Origin: CAYJBH01 sp964368625
GTDB taxonomy: Bacteria > Bacillota > Clostridia > Oscillospirales > Ruminococcaceae
Direction of reading: 5' to 3'
Length of the DNA stretch: 64,000 nt
Assembly (NCBI GenBank): GCA_964368625.1
Contig: CAYJBH010000007.1
Span: forward strand, 34,542-98,541
Below are positions 8,457-18,031 of this stretch, one piece after another (position 1 is the first letter of the stretch; each line of letters starts with the position of its first letter). The translations under genes and the position numbers were made by a program. A model generated the notes under the pieces. It was not told the origin of the DNA. It did not search any database and saw only the letters and a list, made by a program, of their open reading frames with translations.

Positions 8457-10385
8457 CTAAACCAAACCAGTATAAAGATGATGGTATTTTCCATGCATCT
8501 CAAGTAGCTTATCATGGCTACCACGCTCTATTATTTTGCCGTTTTCCAATACCATAATACAATCACTGTTTTTAACGGTTGAGAGGCGGTGTGCTATAAC
8601 AAAGGTGGTTCTCCCCTTCATTAGGCTATCCATGCCCTCCTGAACAAGCTTTTCGGTCATTGTATCGATGGAAGAGGTGGCTTCATCTAGAATTAATGCC
8701 GGTGGATTTGCAACCGCGGCTCTTGCTATGGCGAGCAGCTGACGTTGTCCACCCGAAAGACTTCCGCCGTCTGCAGAAAGTACTGTTTCGTAGCCGTTAG
8801 GTAGACGCTTAACAAATTTATCTGCATTGGCAAGCTTTGCAGCTGAAATACACTCCTCATCGGTAGCATCTAACCTGCCATATCTAATGTTGTCTAAAAC
8901 TGTTCCGGTAAATAAATGGGTATCCTGCAAAACCATGCCGAGCGACCTTCTTAAGTCACTCTTTTTAATAGTGTTAATGTTGATGCCGTCGTAAAGAATC
9001 TGTCCCTTATCAATGTCATAAAAGCGGTTTATCAAGTTTGTGATGGTTGTCTTTCCGGCACCGGTAGAACCAACAAACGCTATCTTATCACCGGGATTTG
9101 CCTCGAGGTCAACTTCACTTAAAACCGTCTTTTCCGGAACATAGCCAAAGGTGACATCAGACAGGGTTATGTGACCGTTTTGTTTAACATATTTACAGTT
9201 GCCGCCTTGATCTTTAAGCTTCCACGCCCAAATTCCGGTTACATCGCTACACTCGGTGATATTGCCACCTGCATCCTGCCGGGCATTAACAAGGCTTACC
9301 GTTCCGTTGTCAATCTCCGGTTCACGGTTTTGTAGCTCAAATATGCGTTCGGCTCCTGCTAGACCCATAACAACAAAGTTTGCCTGCATTGAAAGTTGAG
9401 AAAGCGGCATGGTTATGCTCTTGCTTAGGCTTAAAAAGGCAACCAGTGAACCTACCGTTACACCGGCTATGCCGTTAATTGCAAAGGTGGCGCCGATAAT
9501 GGCAACCAATACATAGCTTAGATTTCCGAGCTGACCATTCACAGGCATAACTATATTTGCAAACTTATTTGCATTTTCGCTTGCACTTTGAAGCTTATCA
9601 TTTAACTTGTTAAAATTATCGAGAGAGCGTTCTTCGTAGTTAAAAACCTTAACCACCTTTTGACCATGCATCATCTCTTCGATGTAGCCGTTAACATCTC
9701 CAAGAGCCTGTTGCTGTTCCTTAAAAAAACTACCCGAACGTGATATTAGGGTTTTGGATGCAAACATCATTACTATAATCATTACAAACATAACTAACGT
9801 TAACGGAACATTTAACATTAACATACTAACAATGCTAACAATAAGGGTAAGGCCACTGTTAAAAAGTTGTGGCAAAGCCTGGCCAATTAGCTGACGAAGG
9901 GTGTCGATATCGTTGGTGTAAACCGACATGATATCACCATGTGAATTGCTATCGAAATATTTAACAGGTAACGACTGCATATGATTAAAGGTATCTTCAC
10001 GAAGCTTTTTTAGAGAACCCTGTGAAACATAGATCATAATTCTTGTCTGAACAAAGGTTGCTATAACACCTACAAGAAATATTAATCCAAGGCTGAAAAG
10101 TGCTGCTGCAAGGGGCATGAAATCTGCATTTTCAACACCGATTAACGGGGTTATATAATCGTCGATGAGCTCCTGTATAAAGAGATTCCCCTGCATGGTT
10201 ACAACACTGGTTATAAGCATGGTTACAACCACTATTATGATATGAGGAGTGTAGCCTTTTAAAACAACCGAGAAAATCATTTTAATTAGTTTGCCGGGTG
10301 GTGTTTTTAGCTTGGGCCTTGAGCCAAATCCCCCCGCCCCCGGCCCGCCCCCGGGGCGAGAATTTGCTCTACTTTGCTGTGCCAT
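8457..10385 (-). CDS. ABC exporter half, catalytically complete subunit
   Basis: A 642-residue fused membrane and ATPase protein. A Gly/Pro-rich cytoplasmic tail (to about residue 30) leads into six membrane segments, then the nucleotide-binding domain with VGSTGAGKT, LSGGQRQ, LILDEATSSID and the H-loop VIAHRLST. An insert of roughly 45 residues (about 365-410, with a WAWKLK segment) lies between the two domains; this is common in Clostridia members of this pair type. It starts two bases after the stop of the partner gene at 10388-12136. The two form a heterodimeric type IV exporter of the BmrCD/TM287-288 kind; the cargo is unknown. Confidence 0.92.
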   Translation of the reverse strand: MAQQSRANSRPGGGPGAGGFGSRPKLKTPPGKLIKMIFSVVLKGYTPHIIIVVVTMLITSVVTMQGNLFIQELIDDYITPLIGVENADFMPLAAALFSLGLIFLVGVIATFVQTRIMIYVSQGSLKKLREDTFNHMQSLPVKYFDSNSHGDIMSVYTNDIDTLRQLIGQALPQLFNSGLTLIVSIVSMLMLNVPLTLVMFVMIIVMMFASKTLISRSGSFFKEQQQALGDVNGYIEEMMHGQKVVKVFNYEERSLDNFNKLNDKLQSASENANKFANIVMPVNGQLGNLSYVLVAIIGATFAINGIAGVTVGSLVAFLSLSKSITMPLSQLSMQANFVVMGLAGAERIFELQNREPEIDNGTVSLVNARQDAGGNITECSDVTGIWAWKLKDQGGNCKYVKQNGHITLSDVTFGYVPEKTVLSEVDLEANPGDKIAFVGSTGAGKTTITNLINRFYDIDKGQILYDGININTIKKSDLRRSLGMVLQDTHLFTGTVLDNIRYGRLDATDEECISAAKLANADKFVKRLPNGYETVLSADGGSLSGGQRQLLAIARAAVANPPALILDEATSSIDTMTEKLVQEGMDSLMKGRTTFVIAHRLSTVKNSDCIMVLENGKIIERGSHDKLLEMHGKYHHLYTGLV

Positions 10386-10387
10386 AA

Positions 10388-12136
10388 TCAGTCCTCCTTG
10401 TTTTCGTCAAAGTCGGCATCACCCTGTGTTTGACTTTCATAAATAGAGCGGTAAAATTCGTTTTTAACCAGAAGGTTTTCATGTGTGTCGAATCCATCAA
10501 CAACTCCATCGTTAAGTACGATTATGCGATCTGAATCCTGTATTCCGGAAATGCGCTGTGAAATAATAAACTTTGTAGTATAAGGGATTTCTTCCCTAAA
10601 AGCTTTGCGAATTTTTGTATCGGTTGCGGTGTCTACTGCACTGGTGGAATCGTCTAGTATCAATATTTTTGGATTTTTTAGCAACGCTCTGGCAATACAA
10701 AGTCGCTGTTTTTGCCCGCCAGAAACATTGTTGCCACCACGTTCTATTCGGCTATCATAACCCTCAGGCATACGTTTAATAAAATCGTCGGCATGTGCAA
10801 TCTTACAGGCAGCTTCACACTGCTCAAGGGTAGCGTTTTCGTTGCCCCATCTTAGGTTCTCAAGTATAGTTCCTGAAAATAGTTCGTTCTTTTGTAAAAC
10901 AACAGAAACATTGTTACGAAGCGTTTCTAGATCGTAGTTTTTAACATCAACACCACCTACAAGTACTCTGCCGCTTGTTGTATCATAAAGTCTGCTAATA
11001 AGGTTGATTAGTGTGGTCTTCCCGCTACCGGTATTTCCAACAACTCCAATTGTTTCTCCCGACTTAATCTTGAAATCTATATTAATAAGGGCGGCTTTTT
11101 CAGCCTCTTTATTATACGCAAAATCTACATTATCAAACATTACCGAGGCATCTTTAATCTTGTAAACAGGGGATTCGCAATTTGCAATATCTGTCTTTTC
11201 GTTTAAAACCTCGGCTATGCGTCGACCTCCGGCTACCGACATAGACAGCATAACAAACACCATTGCAAGCATCATAAGGCTTATCATTATGGTCATTGCA
11301 TAAATAAGCATGCTACTTAGATTACCGGTTGTCATCTCTTCAGCGGATATGAGCTGAGCACCAAACCAGGCAAGAGCGATGATGGATGAATAGATAGTGA
11401 AAACAAGAATTGGCGAGTTTAAGGTTACTAATTTTTCTGCCTTAACAAACAATTTGTAAAGGCGTTCAGCAGAAGATTTAAACTTTTCTTTTTCATATTC
11501 TTCTCTAACAAAAGCCTTAACAACCCTAATTGCAGAAACATTTTCCTGTACGCTTAGGTTAAGCTTGTCGTAACCCTCAAAAACTTCCATGAAATATTTA
11601 AGTGCAAACTTGATAATTAGCGAGAAAGCAATTATAAGAAAGACTAAAACAACCAAAAAAATTCTTGCCATTTCAGCATTAATTGCAAATGACATTGCAA
11701 GTGCACAAACTAGATTTACAGGGGACCGCAGGGCTAATCGCAACAACATTTGATACGAGTTTTGAATATTTGTAACATCGGTTGTTAGCCTGGTAACAAG
11801 ACCTGGGGTTGAAAATTTATCGATGCTAGAGAATGAAAAAGTTTGGATGTTCTCAAACATAGCTTTGCGAAGATTTCTAGCAAAGCCGGTTGAACATTTT
11901 GCTGCGGTTTGTCCCGCTAATATTCCACATGTAAGGCTTAATGCTGCCATAGCAAGCATGATGCCGCCATACATCAGTACGTTGCTCATACTTCCCTTTT
12001 GAATTCCCTCATCAATAACCATTGCAGCGACTAGAGGAATTGAGATTTCTAATCCAGACTCACAAATGGTAAAAAATGCTGTTAAAATCGATGGAAGCCT
12101 ATATTGTTTTATCTCCCTTGAAAGTGTTTTAATCAT
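10388..12136 (-). CDS. ABC exporter half with degenerate ATPase site
   Basis: A 582-residue fused membrane and ATPase protein: six membrane segments, then VGNTGSGKT, VSGGQKQR and LILDDSTSAVD. The catalytic Glu after Walker B is Asp, and the H-loop His is Gln (IISQRIS), so its own Walker site is probably non-hydrolytic. This is the known pattern for the regulatory half of heterodimeric exporters. The ATG at 12136 has AAGG nine bases upstream; a TTG three codons earlier is less likely. It is the first gene of the exporter operon. Confidence 0.92.
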   Translation of the reverse strand: MIKTLSREIKQYRLPSILTAFFTICESGLEISIPLVAAMVIDEGIQKGSMSNVLMYGGIMLAMAALSLTCGILAGQTAAKCSTGFARNLRKAMFENIQTFSFSSIDKFSTPGLVTRLTTDVTNIQNSYQMLLRLALRSPVNLVCALAMSFAINAEMARIFLVVLVFLIIAFSLIIKFALKYFMEVFEGYDKLNLSVQENVSAIRVVKAFVREEYEKEKFKSSAERLYKLFVKAEKLVTLNSPILVFTIYSSIIALAWFGAQLISAEEMTTGNLSSMLIYAMTIMISLMMLAMVFVMLSMSVAGGRRIAEVLNEKTDIANCESPVYKIKDASVMFDNVDFAYNKEAEKAALINIDFKIKSGETIGVVGNTGSGKTTLINLISRLYDTTSGRVLVGGVDVKNYDLETLRNNVSVVLQKNELFSGTILENLRWGNENATLEQCEAACKIAHADDFIKRMPEGYDSRIERGGNNVSGGQKQRLCIARALLKNPKILILDDSTSAVDTATDTKIRKAFREEIPYTTKFIISQRISGIQDSDRIIVLNDGVVDGFDTHENLLVKNEFYRSIYESQTQGDADFDENKED

Positions 12137-12186
12137 TTCTATCAACCTTTATTTACACCGATAATAATGCGTTAGGATACCTCGAT

Positions 12187-12215
12187 ATTATAACATTTAT
12201 GAATTTTAATGTAAA
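12187..12215 (-). promoter_or_regulatory. promoter of the ABC exporter operon
   Basis: On the minus strand TTTACA (12215-12210) and TATAAT (12192-12187) are 17 bases apart, about 50 bases ahead of the gene. The rest of the 287-base gap to pyruvate phosphate dikinase is A+T rich, and I could not place a convincing plus-strand promoter in it. Confidence 0.75.
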
Positions 12216-12423
12216 CAACAAATAAATGTTTTTTATGTGAAAGTTGATTAATGCAGGGGGGATAGATTTTCGCTTTTCAAAATTATTTAATGTAAAACAA
12301 AGTAAATTTTTACTATTCATAGAAAATTAAAAATGATTATTTTTAAAAAGTAGTGGATTTTTATCACAAATTTTGTTAGAATTAATATGTGAATAAAAGT
12401 TAGAAAGAAAAAAGGAGGAACAT

Positions 12424-15060
12424 TTGAGTAATAAGTATGTATATCTTTTTACCGAAGGAAATGGCAGCATGAAGGAGCTTCTTGGTGGTAAGGGAGCTAA
12501 CCTCGCCGAAATGACCGGACTTGGTATGCCGGTACCTCAGGGATTTACCGTAACCACAGAAGCTTGCACAAGGTATTATAACGACCAGAAAAAAATATCA
12601 GATGATATTCGTGCCGAAATCTTAGAGTATATGGGCAAGATGGAGGAGATGGTAGGTAAAAAATTCGGTGATTCCGAAAATCCACTTTTGGTATCGGTAC
12701 GTAGCGGTGCACGTGCATCTATGCCGGGAATGATGGACACAATTTTAAACCTAGGAATGAACGACACGGTTGTTGAATCGGTAGCAAAGCTAACCGGCAA
12801 CATCCGTTTTGCTTATGATAGCTATCGTCGTTTTATCCAGATGTTTTCTGATGTTGTTATGGAACTCCCAAAACGCAACTTTGAGGAAATTATCGATGAG
12901 ATGAAGGAAGAAAAGGGCATTAAGTTGGATACCGAATTTACCGATGAAGATCTTAAAGAGATGGTTAAAAGGTTTAAGGCGTATTACAGCGAAAAGCTTG
13001 GCGGCGAGTTTCCATCGAACCCCGAAGATCAACTGCTTCGTTCCATCGAGGCTGTTTTCCGTAGCTGGGATAACGAACGTGCTATATTCTACCGTCGCAT
13101 GAACGATATACCGTCTGACTGGGGAACCGCGGTTAACGTTCAATCTATGGTATTCGGTAACATGGGAGACGACAGCGGAACAGGCGTTGCATTTTCTCGT
13201 AATCCATCAACCGGTGAGCGTAAACTCTATGGCGAGTTTTTGATGAACGCCCAAGGTGAGGACGTTGTTGCCGGAATAAGAACACCTCAAACAATCGACC
13301 ATTTAAAAGAAATTAATGCCGAGGTTTATAATCAGTTTACCGACATTGTAGCCAGATTGGAAAATCACTATCATGATATGCAGGATATGGAGTTCACCAT
13401 CGAAAAAGGCAAGCTTTATATGCTACAAACCCGTAACGGTAAGCGTACCGCAGCCGCTGCTCTAAAAATTGCCTGTGACCTGGTGGATGAAGGACATATT
13501 ACCGAAAAAGGCGCAGTAATGATGATAGATCCAAAACTGCTGGATGCACTTCTTCACCCACAGTTCGATGATGCAGCGTTAAAGGCTGCTAAGGTTATTG
13601 CTACCGGCCTTGCAGCTTCTCCAGGTGCTGCTTGTGGCGCTGTTACATTTAATGCCGAGGAGGCAATTAAAGTCTCTGCAGACGGAACACCGGTTATTCT
13701 TGTTCGTCTTGAAACCAGCCCCGAGGATATCGAGGGAATGCACGTTTCACAGGGTATTTTAACAGCACGTGGTGGAATGACCAGCCATGCAGCCGTTGTT
13801 GCTCGTGGCATGGGTACCTGTTGTGTTGCCGGTTGCGGTGAGTTGATAATAAACGAATCCGAGGGCTATTTCGAGGTAGACGGTGTTAAGATTAAACGTG
13901 GAGATTACATCTCGCTAAACGGTTCTACCGGTAATGTTTACGGTGAAAAAATTGCAACAAAGGATGCCGAAATTGGCGGAGACTTCGGCAGATTAATGGG
14001 CTGGGCCGACAGCTTCCGCGAGCTTAAAATTCGTACGAATGCCGATACGCCTGAAGATGCTAAGAATGCACTGGAATTTGGTGCTGAGGGAATTGGTCTT
14101 TGCCGCACCGAGCATATGTTCTTTGAAGGCGACCGCATTAAGGCTATGCGTGAAATGATTCTATCCAAGACACATGAACAACGCATAAAAGCTTTAGATA
14201 AACTTCTGCCGATGCAAAGAGGAGACTTTGAGGCTATATACGAGGTTATGGGCGATAAACCTGTTACCATTCGTTACCTAGACCCACCACTTCATGAGTT
14301 CCTGCCAACCGATCCCAGCGATATAAAAATTCTTGCCGAAGAGATGAGCATGTCTATTGAAGAGGTAAATAATATAATAGACAGCCTTCACGAGTTTAAC
14401 CCAATGATGGGCCATCGTGGTTGTCGTCTTGCAGTTTCCTATCCCGAAATTGCCGAGATGCAGACAAGGGCAGTTATCGAGGCAGCTATCAGCGTTAAAA
14501 AGCGTCGCCCTGAATTAAACCTTGTACCTGAGATCATGATTCCGCTTATCGGCGAATATAAGGAGCTTCAGTTCCTTAGAACCGTTGTTTGCGAAACTGC
14601 CGATAAGATTATAGCCGGTTGTGGTATCGAGCTAAAATATATGGTTGGAACCATGATTGAAATACCTCGAGCCGCACTACGCGCTAACGACCTTGCCAAG
14701 GAAGCGGAGTTCTTTAGCTTTGGAACGAACGATTTAACTCAGATGACCTTCGGTTTCTCACGTGACGATGCAGGGGCATTCCTTGATAGCTACTATGCAA
14801 AGCAGATCTACGAATATGATCCATTCCAAAAGTTAGACCGTAAGGGTGTTGGCCGTCTTGTTAAAACAGCGGTTGAACTTGGAAGAGAAACCCGCCCCGA
14901 TATTAAGCTTGGAATATGCGGTGAGCACGGTGGCGATCCATCTTCTATAGAATTCTGCCAGCAGATTGGTCTTGCCTATGTAAGCTGCTCTCCATTCCGT
15001 GTACCGATTGCACGTTTAGCTGCAGCACAATCGGCAATAAACTACCCAAATAAAAAGTAA
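12424..15060 (+). CDS. ppdK: pyruvate, phosphate dikinase
   Basis: An 878-residue protein with the full family length. It interconverts pyruvate + ATP + Pi and PEP + AMP + PPi, typical of PPi-using glycolysis in anaerobes. The N-terminal ATP-grasp part begins KYVYLFTEGNGSMKELLGGKGANLAEM and continues with VSVRSGARASMPGMMDTILNLG. The swivelling domain has the catalytic His in GGMTSHAAVVARGMG. The C-terminal PEP barrel has GLCRTEHMFF, MVGTMIEIPRA, FSFGTNDLTQM and the catalytic Cys region GICGEHGGDP. The start is a TTG with AAGGAGGA ideally spaced. The gene stands alone and ends in a perfect 14-base-pair terminator. Confidence 0.97.
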   Translation: MSNKYVYLFTEGNGSMKELLGGKGANLAEMTGLGMPVPQGFTVTTEACTRYYNDQKKISDDIRAEILEYMGKMEEMVGKKFGDSENPLLVSVRSGARASMPGMMDTILNLGMNDTVVESVAKLTGNIRFAYDSYRRFIQMFSDVVMELPKRNFEEIIDEMKEEKGIKLDTEFTDEDLKEMVKRFKAYYSEKLGGEFPSNPEDQLLRSIEAVFRSWDNERAIFYRRMNDIPSDWGTAVNVQSMVFGNMGDDSGTGVAFSRNPSTGERKLYGEFLMNAQGEDVVAGIRTPQTIDHLKEINAEVYNQFTDIVARLENHYHDMQDMEFTIEKGKLYMLQTRNGKRTAAAALKIACDLVDEGHITEKGAVMMIDPKLLDALLHPQFDDAALKAAKVIATGLAASPGAACGAVTFNAEEAIKVSADGTPVILVRLETSPEDIEGMHVSQGILTARGGMTSHAAVVARGMGTCCVAGCGELIINESEGYFEVDGVKIKRGDYISLNGSTGNVYGEKIATKDAEIGGDFGRLMGWADSFRELKIRTNADTPEDAKNALEFGAEGIGLCRTEHMFFEGDRIKAMREMILSKTHEQRIKALDKLLPMQRGDFEAIYEVMGDKPVTIRYLDPPLHEFLPTDPSDIKILAEEMSMSIEEVNNIIDSLHEFNPMMGHRGCRLAVSYPEIAEMQTRAVIEAAISVKKRRPELNLVPEIMIPLIGEYKELQFLRTVVCETADKIIAGCGIELKYMVGTMIEIPRAALRANDLAKEAEFFSFGTNDLTQMTFGFSRDDAGAFLDSYYAKQIYEYDPFQKLDRKGVGRLVKTAVELGRETRPDIKLGICGEHGGDPSSIEFCQQIGLAYVSCSPFRVPIARLAAAQSAINYPNKK

Positions 15061-15113
15061 AAAATAGCAGAAATTTATTTCCCTTTAGGAATAAAGCTAA
15101 TCATAAAGAAACA

Positions 15114-15160
15114 AACTGTCACTATCAAAAATTAACTGATAGTGACAGTTTTGCTTTTTA
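15114..15160. terminator. terminator between ppdK and the RAYT gene
   Basis: AACTGTCACTATCA (15114-15127) pairs perfectly with TGATAGTGACAGTT (15137-15150) around a nine-base loop and is followed by TTGCTTTTT. It lies between two convergent genes. Confidence 0.88.
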
Positions 15161-15171
15161 CAGGTTATTAC

Positions 15172-15663
15172 TCATTTTGTGTAGTAGCAATCCTCTGCCC
15201 ACTTTTGTGGGTTAGTGTTTATGTATTCACATATTTTTTTGCATTCTCGTTCATTTCTTATTATGTGGTCGTGGTATCTTGATTGCCAGATTTTACGTTC
15301 GAGTAAATTGTTGATCAGGTTGGATCTTTTTCTTGTAATTGATTTTAATGTACATATAACATCACCAATTGTAGGGCAAGGGCTCTGCTCTTGCCGTTTA
15401 ATATGAATTATCATATGTATGTGATTTGGCATAATAACATAATTTGAAATCTTAATATTTGGATAACGTAATAATAACGCGTTAATTTCCTCTCTTACAA
15501 TATTTCCGATTTGCGATAAACGGCAAGAGCAGAGCCCTTGCCCTACAACAATCTCACCAAATAAATATTCACGGTTATGGGCACATATCGTTATAAAATA
15601 TGCACCGTTTTGGCTGTAATTATAATCTTTTAATCGGATAGATTTTCGTTTCGGCAATTCCAT
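15172..15663 (-). CDS. REP-associated tyrosine transposase (RAYT, IS200-like)
   Basis: A 163-residue Y1/HUH transposase-like protein. It shows NGAYFITIC, the metal-binding HUH motif in MPNHIHMII and the Tyr-bearing end WQSRYHDHIIRNERE with YINTNP. RAYTs are single-copy housekeeping relatives of IS200 enzymes that bind and nick short REP palindromes starting with GTAG. Two such palindromes, in opposite orientation, lie inside this very frame and are read through as VGQGLCSCRL and KRQEQSPCPT. They sit at places where relatives have short variable loops, so the frame is intact and the fold probably tolerates them. I see no IS ends or target duplication. The ATG has AGGGTGAT upstream and follows the HIT gene by 12 bases, possibly co-transcribed. 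Confidence 0.88.
   Translation of the reverse strand: MELPKRKSIRLKDYNYSQNGAYFITICAHNREYLFGEIVVGQGLCSCRLSQIGNIVREEINALLLRYPNIKISNYVIMPNHIHMIIHIKRQEQSPCPTIGDVICTLKSITRKRSNLINNLLERKIWQSRYHDHIIRNERECKKICEYINTNPQKWAEDCYYTK
15369..15400 (+). repeat. REP-like palindrome, copy 1 (inside RAYT gene)
   Basis: A 32-base unit starting TT-GTAG at 15371. GGCAAG and CTTGCC form the stem, GC and GC close an inner stem around TCT, and one G-T pair lies between. A GTAG foot followed by a hairpin is the canonical REP form cut by RAYT enzymes. It is exactly the reverse complement of 15517-15548. Confidence 0.8.
15517..15548 (-). repeat. REP-like palindrome, copy 2 (inverted)
   Basis: Perfect inverted copy of 15369-15400, 116 bases away, giving a head-to-head pair like a BIME. 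In the coding strand it contributes the codons for VGQGLCSCRL near residue 40 of the transposase. Confidence 0.8.
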
Positions 15664-15675
15664 AATATCACCCTA

Positions 15676-16122
15676 TTAAAGCAGTGATGACAATTCATAT
15701 TTTACCTTTCTAATCATTTCATCCAACTGCTTTTTGGTAGGTTTATTGCTATTATCATACATTTTCTCTTTACCCACCCACCAAACCGGACCTTTTTGAG
15801 GAGTATCTCCATCAAATCGCGGAAATAAATGCCAATGAATATGCGTATCGCCATTTCCCAATAATTCATAATTCATTTTGTTGGGTTTAAATGCATTAAA
15901 TACAGCGTGAGCAACAATGCTCATTTCTTCTAAGTGTTTTATTTTTATATCATGTGGCAATTCATGTAGTTCGATGTAGTGATATTTGCACAAAAACAAT
16001 GTATATCCTTTGAAAAGTTGATAGTCGCCCATAACAACATATCCGGTTTCCATTTCTTGTACAAAATAAGGATTTATGCCTTTTTCAATCATTTTAATCC
16101 TATCACATACCAAACAGCTCAT
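15676..16122 (-). CDS. HIT-family nucleotide-binding protein
   Basis: A 148-residue histidine-triad protein. The triad is H94-I-H96-W-H98 in GDTHIHWHLFPRF, and C3 and C6 in the start MSCLVCDR suggest a zinc pair at the N-terminus. HIT proteins hydrolyse or transfer nucleotidyl groups (AMP-amines, Ap4A). The closing PVWWVGKEKMY segment is typical of the bacterial subgroup in Firmicutes. The exact substrate is not predictable. It is directly upstream of the RAYT gene on the same strand. Confidence 0.88.
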   Translation of the reverse strand: MSCLVCDRIKMIEKGINPYFVQEMETGYVVMGDYQLFKGYTLFLCKYHYIELHELPHDIKIKHLEEMSIVAHAVFNAFKPNKMNYELLGNGDTHIHWHLFPRFDGDTPQKGPVWWVGKEKMYDNSNKPTKKQLDEMIRKVKYELSSLL

Positions 16123-16188
16123 ACCCGCTCTTTCCTTAGAATTATATAAAAATTTTTAATAAAATAAATAGATTGTAAGATATTATGT

Positions 16189-17316
16189 TTACAGCTCTAT
16201 TTCAACTCCGTTTATATACACCGCCTTGGTGTTTAGCTCGTTATCGGTTATCAGTAGGTCGGCACGTTTACCAACCTCGATGCTTCCGATCTCGCCATCT
16301 ATTTCGGTTGCAGTTGCCGGGTTTATGGTGGCGGCGCAGATAGCCTCTTCTATAGGAACACCAAAGGCAACGGCACGTCTCATGCAGTCGGCAAGGGTGG
16401 TGGTTGAACCTGCTATTGTTCCGTCGGCAAGGGTTGATCTATCACCCTTAACAAATATTTTTTGTCCGCCCAGCATGTATTCACCGTCGGGAAGACCGGT
16501 AGCGCTGGTGGCATCGCTTATTAGGCACACCCGGCCTTTAAACCTTTCAAAAACGGTTCTGATAACCGAGGGATGAAGATGAACTCCGTCCGAGATTACC
16601 TCAACATATTTAGCATAGTCTGCCGCCGCACCAACAACCCCGGGATCGCGATGTGCAAAAGCCGGCATAGCATTAAAAAGATGTGTAACATGCGTCGCTC
16701 CTGCCAGCATTCCGGCAACAGCCTGATCGTAGTTTGCGGTGGTGTGGGCAACAGATACCCTTGAAAACTGCGAAGCCTGACGAATAAAATCAATAGCACC
16801 CTCGCATTCCGGTGCAACATCAACAAGCCTTACGGTGCCAAAGCTTACGTCAAACAGGCGGTTAAAGGTCTCGAAGTCCGGCGAAAAGATGCCATCTTCT
16901 GCCTGAGCTCCTTTTTTTGCCTTATTAATATATGGACCTTCCATATTAATTCCCCACATGGTTGCCATGCTATCCTCAGGTAGATGGCAAAATTTGCCTG
17001 CTCGCTCAAACAAAGGGGTTAAGGTTTCCTCGTTAAATGACATAGATGTACCAAGAAAGGAAGTTACCCCCTGCTTTGCTAGAAAGGTTGCAATGTTCTC
17101 TAAATCGCCTTCATTACCGTCACAAAAATCGGTGCCGTTGCTTGCGTGGATATGTATATCCACAAGACCGGGCAAAACCAGACATCCCTCAGCATCATAT
17201 AGTGTTTCACCACTTAGCTTTTGCGATATTGCAGATATCCGTCCCTCGCTAATGCCGATTTCGGCATTAATAAATTTGCCTCTAAAAAATATCTTTGCGT
17301 TCTTAATAATTTTCAT
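16189..17316 (-). CDS. nagA: N-acetylglucosamine-6-phosphate deacetylase
   Basis: A 375-residue amidohydrolase that removes acetate from GlcNAc-6-phosphate, feeding amino-sugar catabolism and cell-wall recycling. The metal motif is in LVDIHIHASNGTDF; MEGPYINKAKKGAQ, AHTTANYDQAV, THLFNAMP and LISDATSATGLPDG (catalytic Asp) follow in the usual order, and the end GKRADLLI is the typical amidohydrolase tail. The ATG at 17316 has AAGGAG eight bases before it and is preferred over an in-frame TTG at 17334. It follows tcdA by four bases. No nagB or PTS transporter is next to it. Confidence 0.93.
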   Translation of the reverse strand: MKIIKNAKIFFRGKFINAEIGISEGRISAISQKLSGETLYDAEGCLVLPGLVDIHIHASNGTDFCDGNEGDLENIATFLAKQGVTSFLGTSMSFNEETLTPLFERAGKFCHLPEDSMATMWGINMEGPYINKAKKGAQAEDGIFSPDFETFNRLFDVSFGTVRLVDVAPECEGAIDFIRQASQFSRVSVAHTTANYDQAVAGMLAGATHVTHLFNAMPAFAHRDPGVVGAAADYAKYVEVISDGVHLHPSVIRTVFERFKGRVCLISDATSATGLPDGEYMLGGQKIFVKGDRSTLADGTIAGSTTTLADCMRRAVAFGVPIEEAICAATINPATATEIDGEIGSIEVGKRADLLITDNELNTKAVYINGVEIEL

Positions 17317-17320
17317 AACA

Positions 17321-18031
17321 CTACTCCTTATCAATAATATAATCTATGGCGTGTTGTGCCAACATAATACCTGCAACAGAAGGCACAAATATGCAGCTTG
17401 CAGGTGCAGGTCGAGTTGCATTTTTTGTTTCTTCTTTGGCATATCCAGATGCTTCTTCATTCGAATATAATGCGGTTATACCATATATCTCTCTCTTTTT
17501 AAGCTCCCTTCGCATTACTCTCGCAAGAGGGCATCCAACAGTTTTATCAATAGTGGTAAACTTAAGCTTTGAAGGGTCGGTTTTGCCGGCTGTTCCGAGA
17601 CAGCACAATATTTTGGTGTTTGCTTGCCGGCATCCCTCGATTAATAATATCTTAGCGGTTACATTATCAATAGCATCTATAACTATGTCATACCTGCTTA
17701 GATCAAACATGCTAATGTTATCTTTGCCAACAAAACAGTCTATTGCCGTAACTTTTAAATTAGGGTTTATCTCGGTTAATCTTTGGGATGTAACCTCAGA
17801 CTTTCTTTTACCTATGGTATTTATATTTGAATAAATTTGTCGATTTAAATTGCTCTCTTCAAAGCAATCACCATCTACTATTGTTATACTCCCCACTCCA
17901 CTTCGCACTAATGCCTCAACGGTGAAACCTCCAACACCGCCAAGCCCGAAAACTGCTATCGAGGAACTAATTAGCCGTTCTAACCCTTTTTCTCCATATA
18001 ATGGTATAAGTCGGGTAAAAATATCACTCAT
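17321..18031 (-). CDS. tcdA: tRNA threonylcarbamoyladenosine dehydratase (ThiF/E1 superfamily)
   Basis: A 236-residue E1-like enzyme. GLGGVGG near residue 29 is the nucleotide loop, with VDGDCFEESNLNRQ and the YDIVIDAIDN strand following. VGCPLARVMRRELKKR, then PASCIFVPSVAGIMLAQ, is the typical TcdA/YgdL layout. TcdA activates t6A37 in tRNAs with ATP and cyclises it to ct6A. Its start overlaps the end of the GH13-like gene by four bases (ATGA), so the two are translationally coupled, and nagA follows. Confidence 0.88.
   Translation of the reverse strand: MSDIFTRLIPLYGEKGLERLISSSIAVFGLGGVGGFTVEALVRSGVGSITIVDGDCFEESNLNRQIYSNINTIGKRKSEVTSQRLTEINPNLKVTAIDCFVGKDNISMFDLSRYDIVIDAIDNVTAKILLIEGCRQANTKILCCLGTAGKTDPSKLKFTTIDKTVGCPLARVMRRELKKREIYGITALYSNEEASGYAKEETKNATRPAPASCIFVPSVAGIMLAQHAIDYIIDKE

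Noticed and set aside
15172..15663. Complete IS200/IS605-type insertion sequence
   Set aside because: No end hairpins outside the gene, no second frame and no insertion scar; the repeats lie inside the gene, which fits a RAYT instead.
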